DNA of 64,000 nt from AP-15 sp963700195 (GCA_963700195.1 CAVOWQ010000012.1:84560-148559); one strand, 5' to 3'. Counted from the stretch's first letter, positions 50,365-60,296 are shown. Made by a program: numbers and translations. The notes: generated by a model not told the origin, from the sequence alone.

Positions 50365-51015
50365 TCAGAATGCAGCGGGCTTGGTCACTTGAAAGCTCTG
50401 CCGTGTTTCCATTTGCTTGACCCAGTTCTGCAGTTTCGGGTGTTCCGCCATTAGTGTGCGGCCGTCCGGCACGTTGCCGAAGTAATAGAGCAGCGGGATC
50501 ACCATTAAATCGGCGAGGCTGACATGGGCGCCGGTAAGGAAACGGTGGTCCTCCATCAGACGGTCGAGTTCCGACAGGCATAACCGGGCGCGCGGCACGG
50601 CCGCTGCGATCGCCGCCTCGTCCGAGGTGCCGCCCAGAATGCGCGGCACCAATACGCGGTTGAACAGGATCGCCCCCGCAATGCTGGGCCAGGCATAGGC
50701 GTCGACAATGCCGATGATCTGGTTCATCCGCGACCATTCGTGCACGTCTTCGGGCTGCAGCGGCGTCCCCGCAAAGCGCTCGTCGACATAGCGCATGATC
50801 GCTTGCGTCTCGTAGAGCGCAAAGCCGTCATGCTCGAAAGCGGGGACCTTGGCGAAGGGCTGGCGCGAGACGTGCGGCTCCTGCCGGCAGGCGCCGAACG
50901 GCACGTCGACCAGTTCGTGCGTCACGCCTTTTTCCGCCAGGGCCAACCGCGCGCTCCATACGTAGGTGCTGCGCGCCGGGCCATAGACGATCGGGTGTGC
51001 CATGACGATACCCAT
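50365..51015 (-). CDS. Glutathione S-transferase family protein
   Basis: 216 aa. YGPARSTYVWSARLALAEKGV is the thioredoxin-fold start, FAKVPAFEHDGFALYETQAIMRYVDERF contains the cis-Pro and glutathione-binding Glu/Thr, and LTGAHVSLADLMVIPLLYYF is the C-terminal N-capping box. The ATG at 51015 directly follows the stop of the SPFH gene; MAHPIVYG at 51003 is an equally plausible start. It is convergent with the ThDP enzyme, nine bases apart. Confidence 0.9.
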   Translation of the reverse strand: MGIVMAHPIVYGPARSTYVWSARLALAEKGVTHELVDVPFGACRQEPHVSRQPFAKVPAFEHDGFALYETQAIMRYVDERFAGTPLQPEDVHEWSRMNQIIGIVDAYAWPSIAGAILFNRVLVPRILGGTSDEAAIAAAVPRARLCLSELDRLMEDHRFLTGAHVSLADLMVIPLLYYFGNVPDGRTLMAEHPKLQNWVKQMETRQSFQVTKPAAF

Positions 51016-52805
51016 TCACTTCTTCGAGGATTGCCCGCTCAACGCCGGCGTCGCGCCGCCGCCGTTGTTGAGCAGCGCGCCGAAGATCGCCGCGGCGCTG
51101 TCGAGGCTCGCGCCTTGGCCCCCGGTGGACACCACCGTCTGCGGCACCAGCCGCCCGATCAGCGAAACGACTTCGGGTTTTTCCTGAATGGTTTTCAGCA
51201 GTTGTTGGACGAGGGTGATCGTCAGCACCCGGTCCTGCCCCAGCACGTCGGCTTGCGCCCGCTGGCCTTGCGCCACTTCCTCGAGCTCGAGCTTCTGGCC
51301 TTCGCCGCGAAGCTTTGCCGCGTTCTTGTTCTGCTCGGCGACCTGAACGCCGATCACCGCTTCGACGAGCTGGTGCTGCTGCTCGGCGGTCGCGCGGGCC
51401 TTTTCGGTTTCGATCCGTTGCGATTGTGCTTTTTGCTCCTGCTGGTAAGTGAGCTGAAGCTGATCGGCCAATTGCTGGCGCAGCCGCGAGACCAGCAGCT
51501 CCGGCGGCAATGCCACGTCGCCGAACTTGACCTCCTTGATGACGATCCCGGCCCGCAATCCCTCGGGGCGGATTGCCTCCTCGACGGCGCGCTCGAGCAC
51601 CGCGCGATTGTCAGCGAGATCGAGGACATGGCGGCCCTGGGCACCGACCACATTGCGCACGATCGATCGGATCGTCGGGACCATGATGTTGTCTTCGATT
51701 TCCTTCAGCCCGCCGACCGAGGCGACGACGAAGGGCGCGTTGTCGGGGGTGATCTGGGCGAGAACCCTGAGCTCGAGCGGCACCAGCCAGCCCTCGACAA
51801 ACGGGGTTACGGCAGGATCGGCCGCGCCGGTCGGCACCGGAATGTCCTGCGAGCGTTGGGATTGGGTCAAATTGCCGGCCTGATCGAGGCTCAGATCGAT
51901 ATAGCGCTTTTTGTAGCCGCCTTTGAACTCCCAGGTCTGCACTCGGGTGCTGATCATCGTGACCTTATAAGCCGCCTCATTGACGTAATAGCGGCCGGGC
52001 TGCAGCGCCTTTTCCCAAATGCCGATGCAGCCGACCGGGACGAGAACGGCGGTCAGAACGCCTTCATCGGCTTTTTTCTGGTCGGCGGCGACGGCTTCGC
52101 CGGTCGAACTGGTGAACACTCGCTTTTGTAGGCAGGAGGTGGGTTTCTCCGCGACCATATTGCCGAAATGGACGGCGGCGAGAACGTTGGATTTGACGAC
52201 GCCGACCGAGCCTTTCGGCACGTCGAGAGCGTCCGGGATGCTCACGTCCCACAGGTATGTATTCAGACGGTAATTGCCCGGGGTCAGGATCGTCGTCTGC
52301 GGCCCGCGTTGCCCGCCATGCGTCAGAAAATATTGGGCGTCGAGCATGTCGAGCTCGTGCTCGGCGGGAAAGGCGTCGGCCAGATATTGGTCGGGCCGCA
52401 GCGGCGCTCCGTCCTTGGCGTTCAGGAACCCGTATTTACCCGATGGAATGGAAATCACCTTTTTGTTTTCGACCTGATAAATGACGTTGACAAGAAACCA
52501 GGGATGCCAGCCGGGGGTGAGGATCTCGGCCTGCGGACCCTTTTCCCCATTCGTCGCTATGATGTGCTCGCCAGGCAGCGAGGTGGTCCCGTAAATCTTG
52601 TTGAGTACGGCGATTTCGTCCGAACTCGACATGAACGTACGACGTAGCGGCCAGACAGATCAGCGCGATCGACGACAAAGACGATGCGCAGCGAGAACGA
52701 CAGCGTCCCGAAGTCCGGCCGGGCGCGATTGACGAAGAGGCCGAGGATGCTTGGCGCCACCGCCGCCAGTACGAAATACAAAAGTGCGACGACTACCCAG
52801 AACAT
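51016..52805 (-). CDS. SPFH/band 7 (flotillin-like) membrane protein with disrupted N-terminus
   Basis: The intact 538 codon frame (51016-52632) has repeated band-7-type strands: GEKGPQAEILTPGWHPWFL, GQRGPQTTILTPGNYRL and GCIGIWEKALQPGRYYV. These lead to the SPFH core (IRSIVRNVVGAQGRHVLDLADNRAVLERAVEEAI) and a Gln/Glu/Ala coiled coil (QQEQKAQSQRIETEKARATA). Upstream DNA to 52805 encodes MFWVVVALLYFVLAAVAPSIL and, in another frame, SSIALICLAATSYV. These look like two N-terminal membrane helices that belong to it, separated by indels near 52640-52690. Such proteins scaffold membrane microdomains. Confidence 0.8.
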
Positions 52806-52840
52806 AAAAACCTCCCCGACCGGCTGTTATCGGTTAGCAA

Positions 52841-53629
52841 TCAGCTCAACGTCAGCTCCGCGCTGCCAAGGCCGGAAACCTCGATCATCACTCGGTCGCC
52901 CGCCGCCGGATATTGGATCGGCACCATGCTGCCGGTCATGACGATCATCCCGCGCCGCAATGGCGTTCCGGCTGCTGCAAGCTTGTCCGCGAGCCAGGCG
53001 AGCGCGTTCAGCGGGATGGCCCATCACATCGCCGCCGTTTCCGCTGCCGATCTCATGCCCATTGATCGAGAGCCGGGCCGTAGCCCGAGCCAGGTCTCGG
53101 TTCTGCCAGTCGGTCACCGGCGTCCCCAGCACCACCCCTGCATTCCATACATTGCCGGCGACCATCGCCGCAGCATCGAGCCGCTTGTAATCATAGTGCA
53201 AATCTTCGATCAGCTCGATTGCCGCCGTGCAGCTTTCGACGGCTGCGGCGATCTCGTCGGGGTCACCGCTTTGCGGCAGGTCGTCGCCCAGCTGGAAAGG
53301 CAATCTCGGTTTCGACTCCGAGCCGACAGTAGTCAGCGGCCTGCCAGTTCGGCGCGGCGGTGATGAACCTCGCGTGCGAAGATCGCGCCGTAGCAGGGTT
53401 CGTCGACGCCGCAGAGCTTCTGCATGACCGGCGTCGTAAGCCCGATCTTGTAGCCGGCGATGGCGCCGCGTCCCTCGCTTTCCTCGATTTCCTGAAATAC
53501 GCGCCGAATGGCGTAAGCTTCGTCGAGGTTTGCCGGATAAAGCTCCGCCGGCAATATTTCGATAGGCTGGCGGCTACGGAACAATTCGACGATGCGCTCG
53601 GCCTTTTCCCGCACGTCAAGTTTGGTCAT
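52841..53629 (-). CDS. 2-keto-4-pentenoate hydratase-family protein (three frameshifts)
   Basis: Member of the MhpD/fumarylacetoacetase-like hydratase fold. Segment 1 is MTKLDVREKAERIVELFRS to AIAGYKIGLTTPVMQKLCGVDEPCYGAIF. Segment 2 is ADYCRLGVETEIAF. Segment 3 is FQLGDDLPQSGDPDEIAAAVESC to GSGNGGDVMGHP. Segment 4 is NALAWLADKLAAAGTPLRRG to a stop at 52841. Indels near 53345, 53300 and 53015 separate them. Each segment is well conserved in type, so errors are likelier than decay, but a pseudogene cannot be excluded. Confidence 0.75.
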
Positions 53630-53786
53630 CTATATTCTCCGCGAATTTTTTACCACGAAGGGACGCAGATCACGGAATCCTATTGTTCTCCGCGCGTTTG
53701 CGATAAATCCTTTGGGCTGCGCAGTTCGCGGCGCAAGATCTTTCCGATGGCCGTCGTGGCGCGGCTCGGCTCCTATATAGAGGACC

Positions 53787-54407
53787 ATGGAATCTATCGT
53801 ACAGCCGACGCTCACATTCATCTCCGCGCATTCGGGCTGGGCCTTTCCGGTGATGTTCGTCACCGCGTTCGGCGAGTTGTTTGCGTTCCTGAGCCTGCTC
53901 TTTCCCGGCACCTCGATCCTGATCGTTGCCGGGACATTGATGTCGGCCGGGTCGCTGCCTTATTGGCCGGTTCTGGTGGGAGCGGTCATCGGGGCGGTGC
54001 TCGGCGACTCGGTCTCGTTCTGGCTCGGTCACCGCTATGGCGGCGGGATCGGCCGGATCTGGCCGTTCACGCGCAATCCGGACCTGTTGCCGAACGGCAT
54101 TCGGTTTTTTCAGAAACACGGCGGGAAGAGCGTTTTTATCGGCCGCTTTTTCGGCCCGGTGCGCGCTGTGATACCGCTCGCGGCGGGCATCATGCGAATG
54201 CGGCGCGGCCGGTTTTGGTTCGCCAATGTCACCTCGGCGATCGTCTGGGCGCCGATGCTGCTGTTCGCCGGCGATGCCGTCGGCGATGTCGGCGACCACC
54301 TGATCGGATCCGCCAATACGGTATTGCTCGTCTTTGGCGGTCTGACCGTGTTCGGCATCATCGCGGTGGTGTGGGCAATGATGAAGTCCGGCAGATCGAG
54401 ATCGTGA
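53787..54407 (+). CDS. DedA-family (VTT domain) membrane protein
   Basis: 206 aa polytopic protein. FVTAFGELFAFLSLLFPGTSILIVAG is the first re-entrant region with the conserved Glu and Pro-Gly. GDSVSFWLGHRYGGGIGRIWPF follows, then GGKSVFIGRFFGPVRAVIPLAAGIMRM, the family signature with Arg residues, and FWFANVTSAIVWAPMLLFAGDAVG. DedA proteins are linked to undecaprenyl-phosphate or phospholipid flipping. It is followed 10 bases later by nadE, so they may be co-transcribed. Confidence 0.92.
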   Translation: MESIVQPTLTFISAHSGWAFPVMFVTAFGELFAFLSLLFPGTSILIVAGTLMSAGSLPYWPVLVGAVIGAVLGDSVSFWLGHRYGGGIGRIWPFTRNPDLLPNGIRFFQKHGGKSVFIGRFFGPVRAVIPLAAGIMRMRRGRFWFANVTSAIVWAPMLLFAGDAVGDVGDHLIGSANTVLLVFGGLTVFGIIAVVWAMMKSGRSRS

Positions 54408-54417
54408 GGGAGGACGA

Positions 54418-56470
54418 ATGGCCTCGTTCTTTTCACCTTACAGCCACGAATTCGTCCGCCTCGGAGCCTGCGTTCCCCATGTCGCAGTCGCCGATCCGCG
54501 GCAGAATGCCGACAATGTCCTCGATCTCCTCGCTTCGGGCGACAAGGCCCGCATCGCCTTGATGGTGTTCCCGGAGCTCGGGATTTCCGCCTATGCGATC
54601 GATGATCTGTTGCTCCAGGACGCGGTGCTCGACGAAGTGGAGCGGCAGCTCGATCGGTTGATCTCCACAAGCCGCGACCTCTTTCCGGTCTTTGCCGTCG
54701 GGGCGCCGTTGCGGCACCGGGGACACCTCTACAATTGCGGCGTGGTCATCCATCGCGGAGAGCTGCTCGGCGTTGTGCCCAAAGTCTATCTGCCGAATTA
54801 CCGGGAATTTTACGAGCGGCGGCAACTCACCTCCGGCGAGGACATCGTCGGTCAGTCGATCGAGATAGCCGGACACGAAGCGCCGTTCGGCCGCGATCTG
54901 CTGTTCGCCGCTCGCGGAAATGCGGGGTTCACCTTCCATGTCGAGATCTGCGAAGATCTGTGGGTGCCGCACCCGCCGAGCACCGATGCGGCGCTCGCCG
55001 GGGCCGAAATCCTGCTCAACCTGTCGGCCAGCAACATCACGATCGGCAAGGCGGAGATGCGCCGTCTGTTGTGCGCGTCGCAATCCTCGCGCTGCATCGC
55101 GGCCTATGCCTACTCGGCCGCCGGCGCCGGCGAGTCGACGACCGACCTCGCCTGGGACGGCCAGGCCGGCATCTTCGAATTGAGCGATCTGCTCGCCGAA
55201 ACCGAGCGCTTCTCACCCGAACCCGAGATGGCGGTCGCCGATGTCGATCTCGGCCGCATCCGCCAGGAGCGGATGCGCACGAATACCTTCGGCGACAATG
55301 CGCGGCATTTGACCGACAAGCCCCCCGCGTTCCGCACCGTCGCGTTCGAGTTTGCCGCGCCAGATGAACCTCTCGACCTGCGCCGAGCGGTCGAGCGCTT
55401 CCCGTATGTGCCGTCGGACCCGGCGATGCTGAGGGAGAACTGCTACGAGGCCTACAACATCCAGGTCCAGGGCCTCGCGCAGCGCCTGAACGCGACGGGG
55501 TTGAAGAAGCTCGTCGTCGGCGTGTCGGGCGGGCTCAACTCGACCCAGGCCTTGATCGTCTCGGCGCGGGTGATGGATCGGCTGGGAATGCCGCGCACCA
55601 ATGTGCTGGCCTATACGCTCCCCGGTTTTGCGACGAGCAAAACGACCAAGGCCAATGCCTGGCGGCTGATGAAGGCGCTCGGCGTCACGCGGCGCCGAGA
55701 TCGACATCCGGCCGGCGGCGCAGCAGATGCTCAAGGACATCGGGCACGCCTCGTCCACTGGCGAAGCCCTCTACGATGTGACCTTCGAGAATGTCCAGGC
55801 CGGGTTGCGCACCGACTATCTGTTCCGGTTGGCGAACCACAATGGCGGGCTGGTGGTCGGCACGGGCGACCTCTCCGAGCTCGGCCTCGGCTGGTGCACC
55901 TACGGGGTCGGCGATCAGATGTCGCATTACAACCCGAATGCTTGCGTCTCCAAGACCCTGATCCAGCATCTGATCCGGTTTGTCGCGGCCTCCGGCGACG
56001 TCGACGAGGAAACGGCGCGCGTTCTCTACGATATTCTCGCGACCGAGATCTCGCCGGAGCTGGTGCCGCCGGGCGCCGACGGGGTCATCCAATCGACCGA
56101 GAGCATCGTCGGGCCCTATGCATTGCAGGACTTCAACCTGTTCTATGCGACGCGCTTCGGCTTCCGGCCCTCCAAGATCGCCTATCTCTCCTGGAACGCG
56201 TGGAGCGACCCGGAGCGCGGCCGCTGGCCGCCCAACATTCCCGATGCAGCAAAGCGCGCCTACAATCTTTCCGAAATCAAGCAGTGGCTGCGCGTCTTCC
56301 TCTACCGGTTCTTCGAGCTCAGCCAGTTCAAACGGTCGGCATTGCCCAACGGCCCGAAAATCTCGTCGGGCGGGTCACTGTCGCCGCGCGGCGATTGGCG
56401 CGCCCCCTCCGACGCCACCGCCAAGGTCTGGCTCGAAGAGCTCGAAGCCGCCGTCCCCGACAGCGACTAA
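54418..56470 (+). CDS. nadE: Glutamine-dependent NAD+ synthetase (frameshifted; SGGLNS ATP loop)
   Basis: About 684 aa, two domains. The N-terminal nitrilase-like glutaminase has LMVFPELGISAYAIDDL (catalytic Glu), VVPKVYLPNYREFYERR (Lys) and FHVEICEDLWVPHPPS (Cys). The C-terminal synthetase has VVGVSGGLNSTQALIV, LVVGTGDLSELGLGWCTYGVGDQMSHYNPNACV and SIVGPYALQDFNLFYATRFGF. The ATP loop is normally SGGxDS, but here the Asp is Asn (codon AAC). One extra C near 55688 splits the frame at GVTGAEIDIRPAAQQML. The layout matches the Mycobacterium-type long NadE. Confidence 0.9.
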
Positions 56471-56588
56471 CCCGGCCCCGCTGATCTCGCTGTTAAATAC
56501 AGCGAAAGAACAGCCAGCAGGACAAGTCTGGCCGCGGAAACCGTCGCTTTTTGCCCAGGTCGGCGGCCAAGAAACAGCCAGGAACAGC

Positions 56589-56607
56589 CAGCAATTTTGC
56601 TGTTTTT
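56589..56607 (+). terminator. Intrinsic terminator after nadE
   Basis: CAGCAA, TT, TTGCTG followed directly by TTTTT. Short but perfect six-pair stem with a T-run, about 120 bases after the nadE stop. The same area has GAACAGCCAG-type words repeated three times (near 56508, 56571 and 56582). Apart from this and the repeat at 56743, the 390 bases between nadE and the SDR gene hold nothing I recognise. Confidence 0.6.
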
Positions 56608-56742
56608 GATTGGTAATATCTCATCCATCCAATTTTGCCTTTGTGAAGCTTCGCCCGCAGTCAAGGCCACCAACTCGCAATTTAGTCCAAACGGCACCAC
56701 GATATCATGTCATTATGGCAATTTCGCGATGAAGCCGCGCCA

Positions 56743-56776
56743 TCTCCCTCTCTCCCCGCAAGCGGGCGGAGAGGGT
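56743..56776. repeat. Palindromic interspersed repeat, short copy D
   Basis: CTCCCTCTCTCCCCGCAAGC followed by GGGCGGAGAGGG: the core hairpin of the family seen at 6144, with only the central dyad kept. It lies just upstream of the SDR gene and could affect its leader. Confidence 0.65.
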
Positions 56777-56862
56777 ACGCGCTCGACAGTGCTGTCGATG
56801 GACAAGACACCGCGCAGATGCGACGCTTGTTTCGCTGGGTATCGAAGTTCGGGAGAGCGGCA

Positions 56863-57667
56863 ATGAACCGTCTCGACGGCAAAGTCGCGCTGATTTCGGG
56901 TGCGGCGCGCGGCATTGGCGCGGAGACCGCGCGGCTGATGGCCGAGGCCGGCGCCAAGGTCGCCGTCGGCGATGTGCTCGACGAGCGCGGGCGGGAGACC
57001 GTGCGGGCGATCGAGAGTGCCGGGGCCGAGGCGATGTACACTCGTCTCGACGTTACCCGGGAGGAGGATTGGAGCGCCGCCATCACCGCCGTCACCGACC
57101 GTTTCGGCGGCCTCGACATCCTCGTCAACAATGCCGGGGTTTTTCTCGGCATGAGCCTCGAAGAGGCGACCCTCGCCGATTGGCATCGGCTCTGCGGCGT
57201 GAATTTGACCGGCGTCTTTCTCGGCACGAAGTTGTCAGCGCCGGCGTTGCGCGAGAGCGGACAGCACAGCGCGCACGGCAGCGCCATTGTCAACCTCGCT
57301 TCCGTGGCTGGTCTCGTCGGCTCGTCGAACGATCCGCTCTATTCGATGACCAAGGGCGGCGTTACGTTGTTCACCAAGTCGGCGGCGCTCGAATTCGCCC
57401 GCAAGGGCTACCGGATCCGCGTCAACTCGATGCATCCCGGCACGATCGATACCGATATGGGCGATCAGGTCCTTGCGATACGCGCACGCAATCTGGGCAC
57501 CAACGACCTCGAGCCGGCCCGCCAGCAGACGCTAGGCCGCATCCCGATCGGCCGCATGGGCAATGGTGACCGACATCGCCAAGGGCATCGTCTTTCTCGC
57601 CTCGGACGATGCCGGCTTCATGACCGGCGCCGGCCTCGTCGTCGACGGCGGCATCACCGCGCAGTAA
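56863..57667 (+). CDS. SDR-family NAD(P)-dependent oxidoreductase (frameshift near the end)
   Basis: About 267 aa. MNRLDGKVALISGAARGIGAETARLM has the TGxxxGxG-type loop (SGAARGIG), DILVNNAGVFLG the NNAG motif, and IVNLASVAGLVGSSNDPLYSMTKGGV the Ser and YxxxK catalytic pair (YSMTK). RVNSMHPGTIDTDMG follows. The main frame fails after RIPIGRMG; the next frame gives MVTDIAKGIVFLASDDAGFMTGAGLVVDGG and stops at 57667. One extra A near 57560 explains it. Resembles cyclohexanol or 3-hydroxy-steroid type dehydrogenases; substrate unknown. Confidence 0.88.
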
Positions 57668-57692
57668 TGCGCCGGGCCAAGCGATGACGCGG

Positions 57693-57765
57693 TAGGCGCG
57701 AAAGGGAATCGAACCCCTGACCTCTCCTATGTGGTAGGAGCGCTCTGCCACTGAGCTACGCGCCT
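57693..57765 (-). tRNA. tRNA, probably Val(CAC), with an odd anticodon loop
   Basis: Acceptor stem AGGCGCG / CGCGCCT, D arm GCTCAGTGGCAGAGC, anticodon stem CTCCT / AGGAG, T arm AGGGGTTCGATTCCCTT. The loop reads ACCACAT, so positions 34-36 are CAC (valine), but position 33 is C instead of the universal T. There is also one surplus T between the T arm and the acceptor stem. Both could be read errors, or this may be a decayed gene. CCA is not encoded in full. Confidence 0.6.
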
Positions 57766-57787
57766 ATCGCGGCCGGTGAGGAGGTCG

Positions 57788-57836
57788 TGGTGGGCGCGAC
57801 AGGGATTGAACCTGTGACCCCACCCGTGTGAAGGGC
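57788..57836 (-). other. tRNA-Val 3' fragment: probable attachment site (att)
   Basis: The minus strand carries CCCTTCACACGGGTGGGGTC and then the T arm ACAGGTTCAATCCCTGT, acceptor CGCGCCC and ACCA. This is the 3' half of a tRNA-Val(CAC). The 5' half (acceptor GGGCGCG and D arm) is absent; island sequence follows instead. A tyrosine recombinase gene starts its 3' end 28 bases further on. This is the pattern left when an element integrates into the 3' part of a tRNA gene; the rebuilt tRNA should lie at the far end, beyond the window. Confidence 0.8.
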
Positions 57837-57864
57837 GAGAGCGCGGCGAAATCACCGTTTGCTT

Positions 57865-58920
57865 TCAAGCTGTTGCCCTTGCGTCCTCCGGATCGGTGCC
57901 CGCCTGGTGCCAGCCCAGAAACTCGCGGATCGTGGCTTCCTGCCCGGCCGGTAGGAGGTGGGCATACCTCTCGACCAAGGCGACACTAGACCAGCCGCCT
58001 TCGATCTTCAACGCCAGCAAATCCCGCTGTAGGGCGTAATGCCAGCTCGCCCATGTATGGCGCAGATCGTGCGGCGTCAGCTCGGGGTCTAAGCCGGCCC
58101 GTCCGATCGCGCCCTTCCAGCCCTTCTTGATCTGGCCGCCGTAGGAGCCGCGCCGATCAGCATAGGGCCGCCCCTTGTCCGAAATGAACACCGGACCTTC
58201 GCGATGGGGTAGGTTGGCAAGTGCGGCGACGACGCACGGGGGCAGCGCAGCATTGCGGCGGTTGCCGGCTTTGGTTCGGTCCGCCCAGAAGATCGCGCGC
58301 GCCCCGGTCAAATCCACGTCGCGCCAGTCGAGATAGACCGCTTCTGCCATCCGGGCACCCGTGCCGATCAGGAAGGCCGCGAGTGGCCTCAGATGCGGCG
58401 CGGCCACCGCGATCAATCGTTCGGCCTCATCAGGCAATAGGTAGCGTGTGCGGCCGCCGGGTGTCTTCGGGGTGGCAATTCTCGGGGTATCACACCACCC
58501 GCGGTCTGCAGCGTGACGCAGTATGGCTCGCAAGGGCGTCACGATCTGCCGCAGATAGGTGGACGGCTTGGCACCGGGTTCGAGCACCATTTGGCGCAGC
58601 CGGGTCGCAGCATCTTGATCGACTTGTCCGAGGCGCATCTCCCCGCCGAGCGCCAACAACATGCGCCGCACATAATCTCTTGTATGCTCCGAGCGCGGCG
58701 CGGCTTCGAGATAGCTCAGGGCGGCCTCCGCGAAGGTGCGAGAGCCACGACGTTCGCCATGCCAGGCGGTGCGGAGGAGTTCGAGCTCGAGCGCTGCTGC
58801 CTCTTCCGCGGCGAGCTTGGGGTTGTTGCTCTGAGCGCGGCGGCGAATGCGCGTTCCGGCGACAGTGCCGGTGATCGTGAGGGCTCCGGACGACTTTCGG
58901 CGGACGACGGTGAGGGGCAT
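57865..58920 (-). CDS. int: Tyrosine recombinase, site-specific integrase
   Basis: 351 aa phage-type integrase. An N-terminal arm-binding region (ALTITGTVAGTRIRRRAQS), a SAM-like core-binding domain (FAEAALSYLEAAPRSEHTRDYVRRM), and the catalytic domain. The catalytic residues are Arg in LIGTGARMAEAVYLDW, His-x-x-Arg in LTPHDLRHTWASWH, and Tyr in LVERYAHLLP. It is the first gene of the island, next to the tRNA-Val fragment and pointing at it, as usual for tRNA-targeting elements. A HTH gene overlaps its start. Confidence 0.95.
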   Translation of the reverse strand: MPLTVVRRKSSGALTITGTVAGTRIRRRAQSNNPKLAAEEAAALELELLRTAWHGERRGSRTFAEAALSYLEAAPRSEHTRDYVRRMLLALGGEMRLGQVDQDAATRLRQMVLEPGAKPSTYLRQIVTPLRAILRHAADRGWCDTPRIATPKTPGGRTRYLLPDEAERLIAVAAPHLRPLAAFLIGTGARMAEAVYLDWRDVDLTGARAIFWADRTKAGNRRNAALPPCVVAALANLPHREGPVFISDKGRPYADRRGSYGGQIKKGWKGAIGRAGLDPELTPHDLRHTWASWHYALQRDLLALKIEGGWSSVALVERYAHLLPAGQEATIREFLGWHQAGTDPEDARATA

Positions 58921-59090
58921 CGAAGGGCTTCCTCCAGCGCTCTAAGCGAGAGCGCATCAAACCGGATCAACCGGCCCGAGCGCAAGACGGGAATTTGGTG
59001 TCGGCGAATCAGCTCGCGCAGATATCGGGGAGTAAAGCGGCGCAGCTCGGCCACCTCGGCAAGGGTTAGATCGCGCTGTGCGGCAGACAT
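58716..59090 (-). CDS. Helix-turn-helix (excisionase-like) protein
   Basis: About 124 aa from MSAAQRDLTLAEVAELRRFTPR. The segment LAEVAELRRFTPRYLRELIRRHQIPVLRSGRLIRFD is a MerR/excisionase-type winged helix (HTH_17). It is followed by a low-complexity Ser/Pro/Arg tail that overlaps the integrase start by about 200 bases in another frame. The tail may end earlier in reality. Position just before int suggests a recombination directionality factor or regulator. Confidence 0.7.
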   Translation of the reverse strand: MSAAQRDLTLAEVAELRRFTPRYLRELIRRHQIPVLRSGRLIRFDALSLRALEEALRCPSPSSAESRPEPSRSPALSPERAFAAALRATTPSSPRKRQQRSSSNSSAPPGMANVVALAPSRRPP

Positions 59091-59367
59091 GCGGGCTCCG
59101 GCGCAACGGGCCCCCCTTCCGCTGAAAAATGACAGCACGGGACCAACATGGTGCCGGAGTGCTTAACGGGCCGTCAAGGTCGAGCGGAGGGCGAGGCATT
59201 CTGGGCCTCGTGTGACGCCTGATCGCCATGGGGTTGTGGGCGCGGGCCTGGGATTAATCGCGATCGCCGGGGTAGACCGCCTCAGCTGGTCGCTGGTCGG
59301 CAGCGTGGCCCGCGTCCTTTCGCGTCGAAGGGCGGGGAATGTCACTCCCCCGCCAGACAGAATTATA

Positions 59368-60078
59368 TTATTGCTCCTCTGCGCAGATTTTGACTCGTTC
59401 AACGAGCCAACCGCTGGCATCTGCTTTCGATGCGGTCATCGTGATTTCGAGGGCGCCTTGGTCCTCGGCCTTGCGAAAGTTCTTCAGGCCCCTCTCGGAG
59501 AAGTCGAACTTCGGCATTGCGCGTCGTGATGCCGGCTGCGCGCCTCCGTTCCCGTTCCCGTTCCCGTTCCCGCCACTGCCACCGCCCTGTTCTTGCCGAA
59601 AGTAGGCTGCCAGTTTGGCAATTCCTTCGGTCTCCAGGTGCGTAGGGAGTTCGTCTGGCGCGATATTTTTCAACAGCGCGCCGTTGAGCGCCTGGGCCTG
59701 CTGGCTGGCCGCCGCCTCGTCCGCCCCGATGCACAGCTTGGCCACCAGCAATGCCATTGGCGTACCTTTCGTTTCCGCGATGTCCGCCTCCTTCGCCGCT
59801 TCGCGGATTTTTGCTCGGACCTGCTTACTCGGCATGGCCAGACACAGGAGCTCCATGGCATCACCCATGGTCGCGTAAAGAAGCTTTCGACTTTTTTCGT
59901 GCAACGCCTGGATGCGCCGACGAGTCTCAGAAGCTCCCCCGATGAGCGCTCTCGCCCTATCGCCTTTGTGTTTCTGCGGTCGAGATTGCTCTAAGGCTGC
60001 TTCTCGGAGACTTGCTTTCAACGCATCGGGGATAGCCCATACGCTCTCCCCAATGTTGTCGTCATGTATACTAGTCAT
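59368..60078 (-). CDS. Island hypothetical protein with Gly-Asn repeat
   Basis: 236 aa from MTSIHDDNIGESVWAIPD; AAGGAG lies six bases before the ATG. Mostly helical and charged (DRARALIGGASETRRRIQALHEKSRKLLYATM, KQVRAKIREAAKEADIAETKG). Near residue 180 is GGGSGGNGNGNGNGG, encoded by four perfect copies of GTTCCC (59548-59571 on the plus strand), followed by KFDFSERGLKNF. No family recognised. The interval 59091-59367 upstream of the HTH gene's start has no supported gene. Confidence 0.65.
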   Translation of the reverse strand: MTSIHDDNIGESVWAIPDALKASLREAALEQSRPQKHKGDRARALIGGASETRRRIQALHEKSRKLLYATMGDAMELLCLAMPSKQVRAKIREAAKEADIAETKGTPMALLVAKLCIGADEAAASQQAQALNGALLKNIAPDELPTHLETEGIAKLAAYFRQEQGGGSGGNGNGNGNGGAQPASRRAMPKFDFSERGLKNFRKAEDQGALEITMTASKADASGWLVERVKICAEEQ

Positions 60079-60296
60079 TGTCACTCCTTCGTGAAAGATG
60101 GCTTGTTGACGAACTAGCGCATATAGAAGTCAGGTTGGTCATCTGTGTCGCCTTGTTCGGTGTTGGTTAGGTGATGTCGTCACTATCGAAAGCCGAACCT
60201 CCATTGCGTGGTTGGTCAACGGCCTGCATATTATGTAACTTTATGCTTGGTGCCAGTACATACTTCGTCAGAAATAGTTTATGTCGATATTTATTA

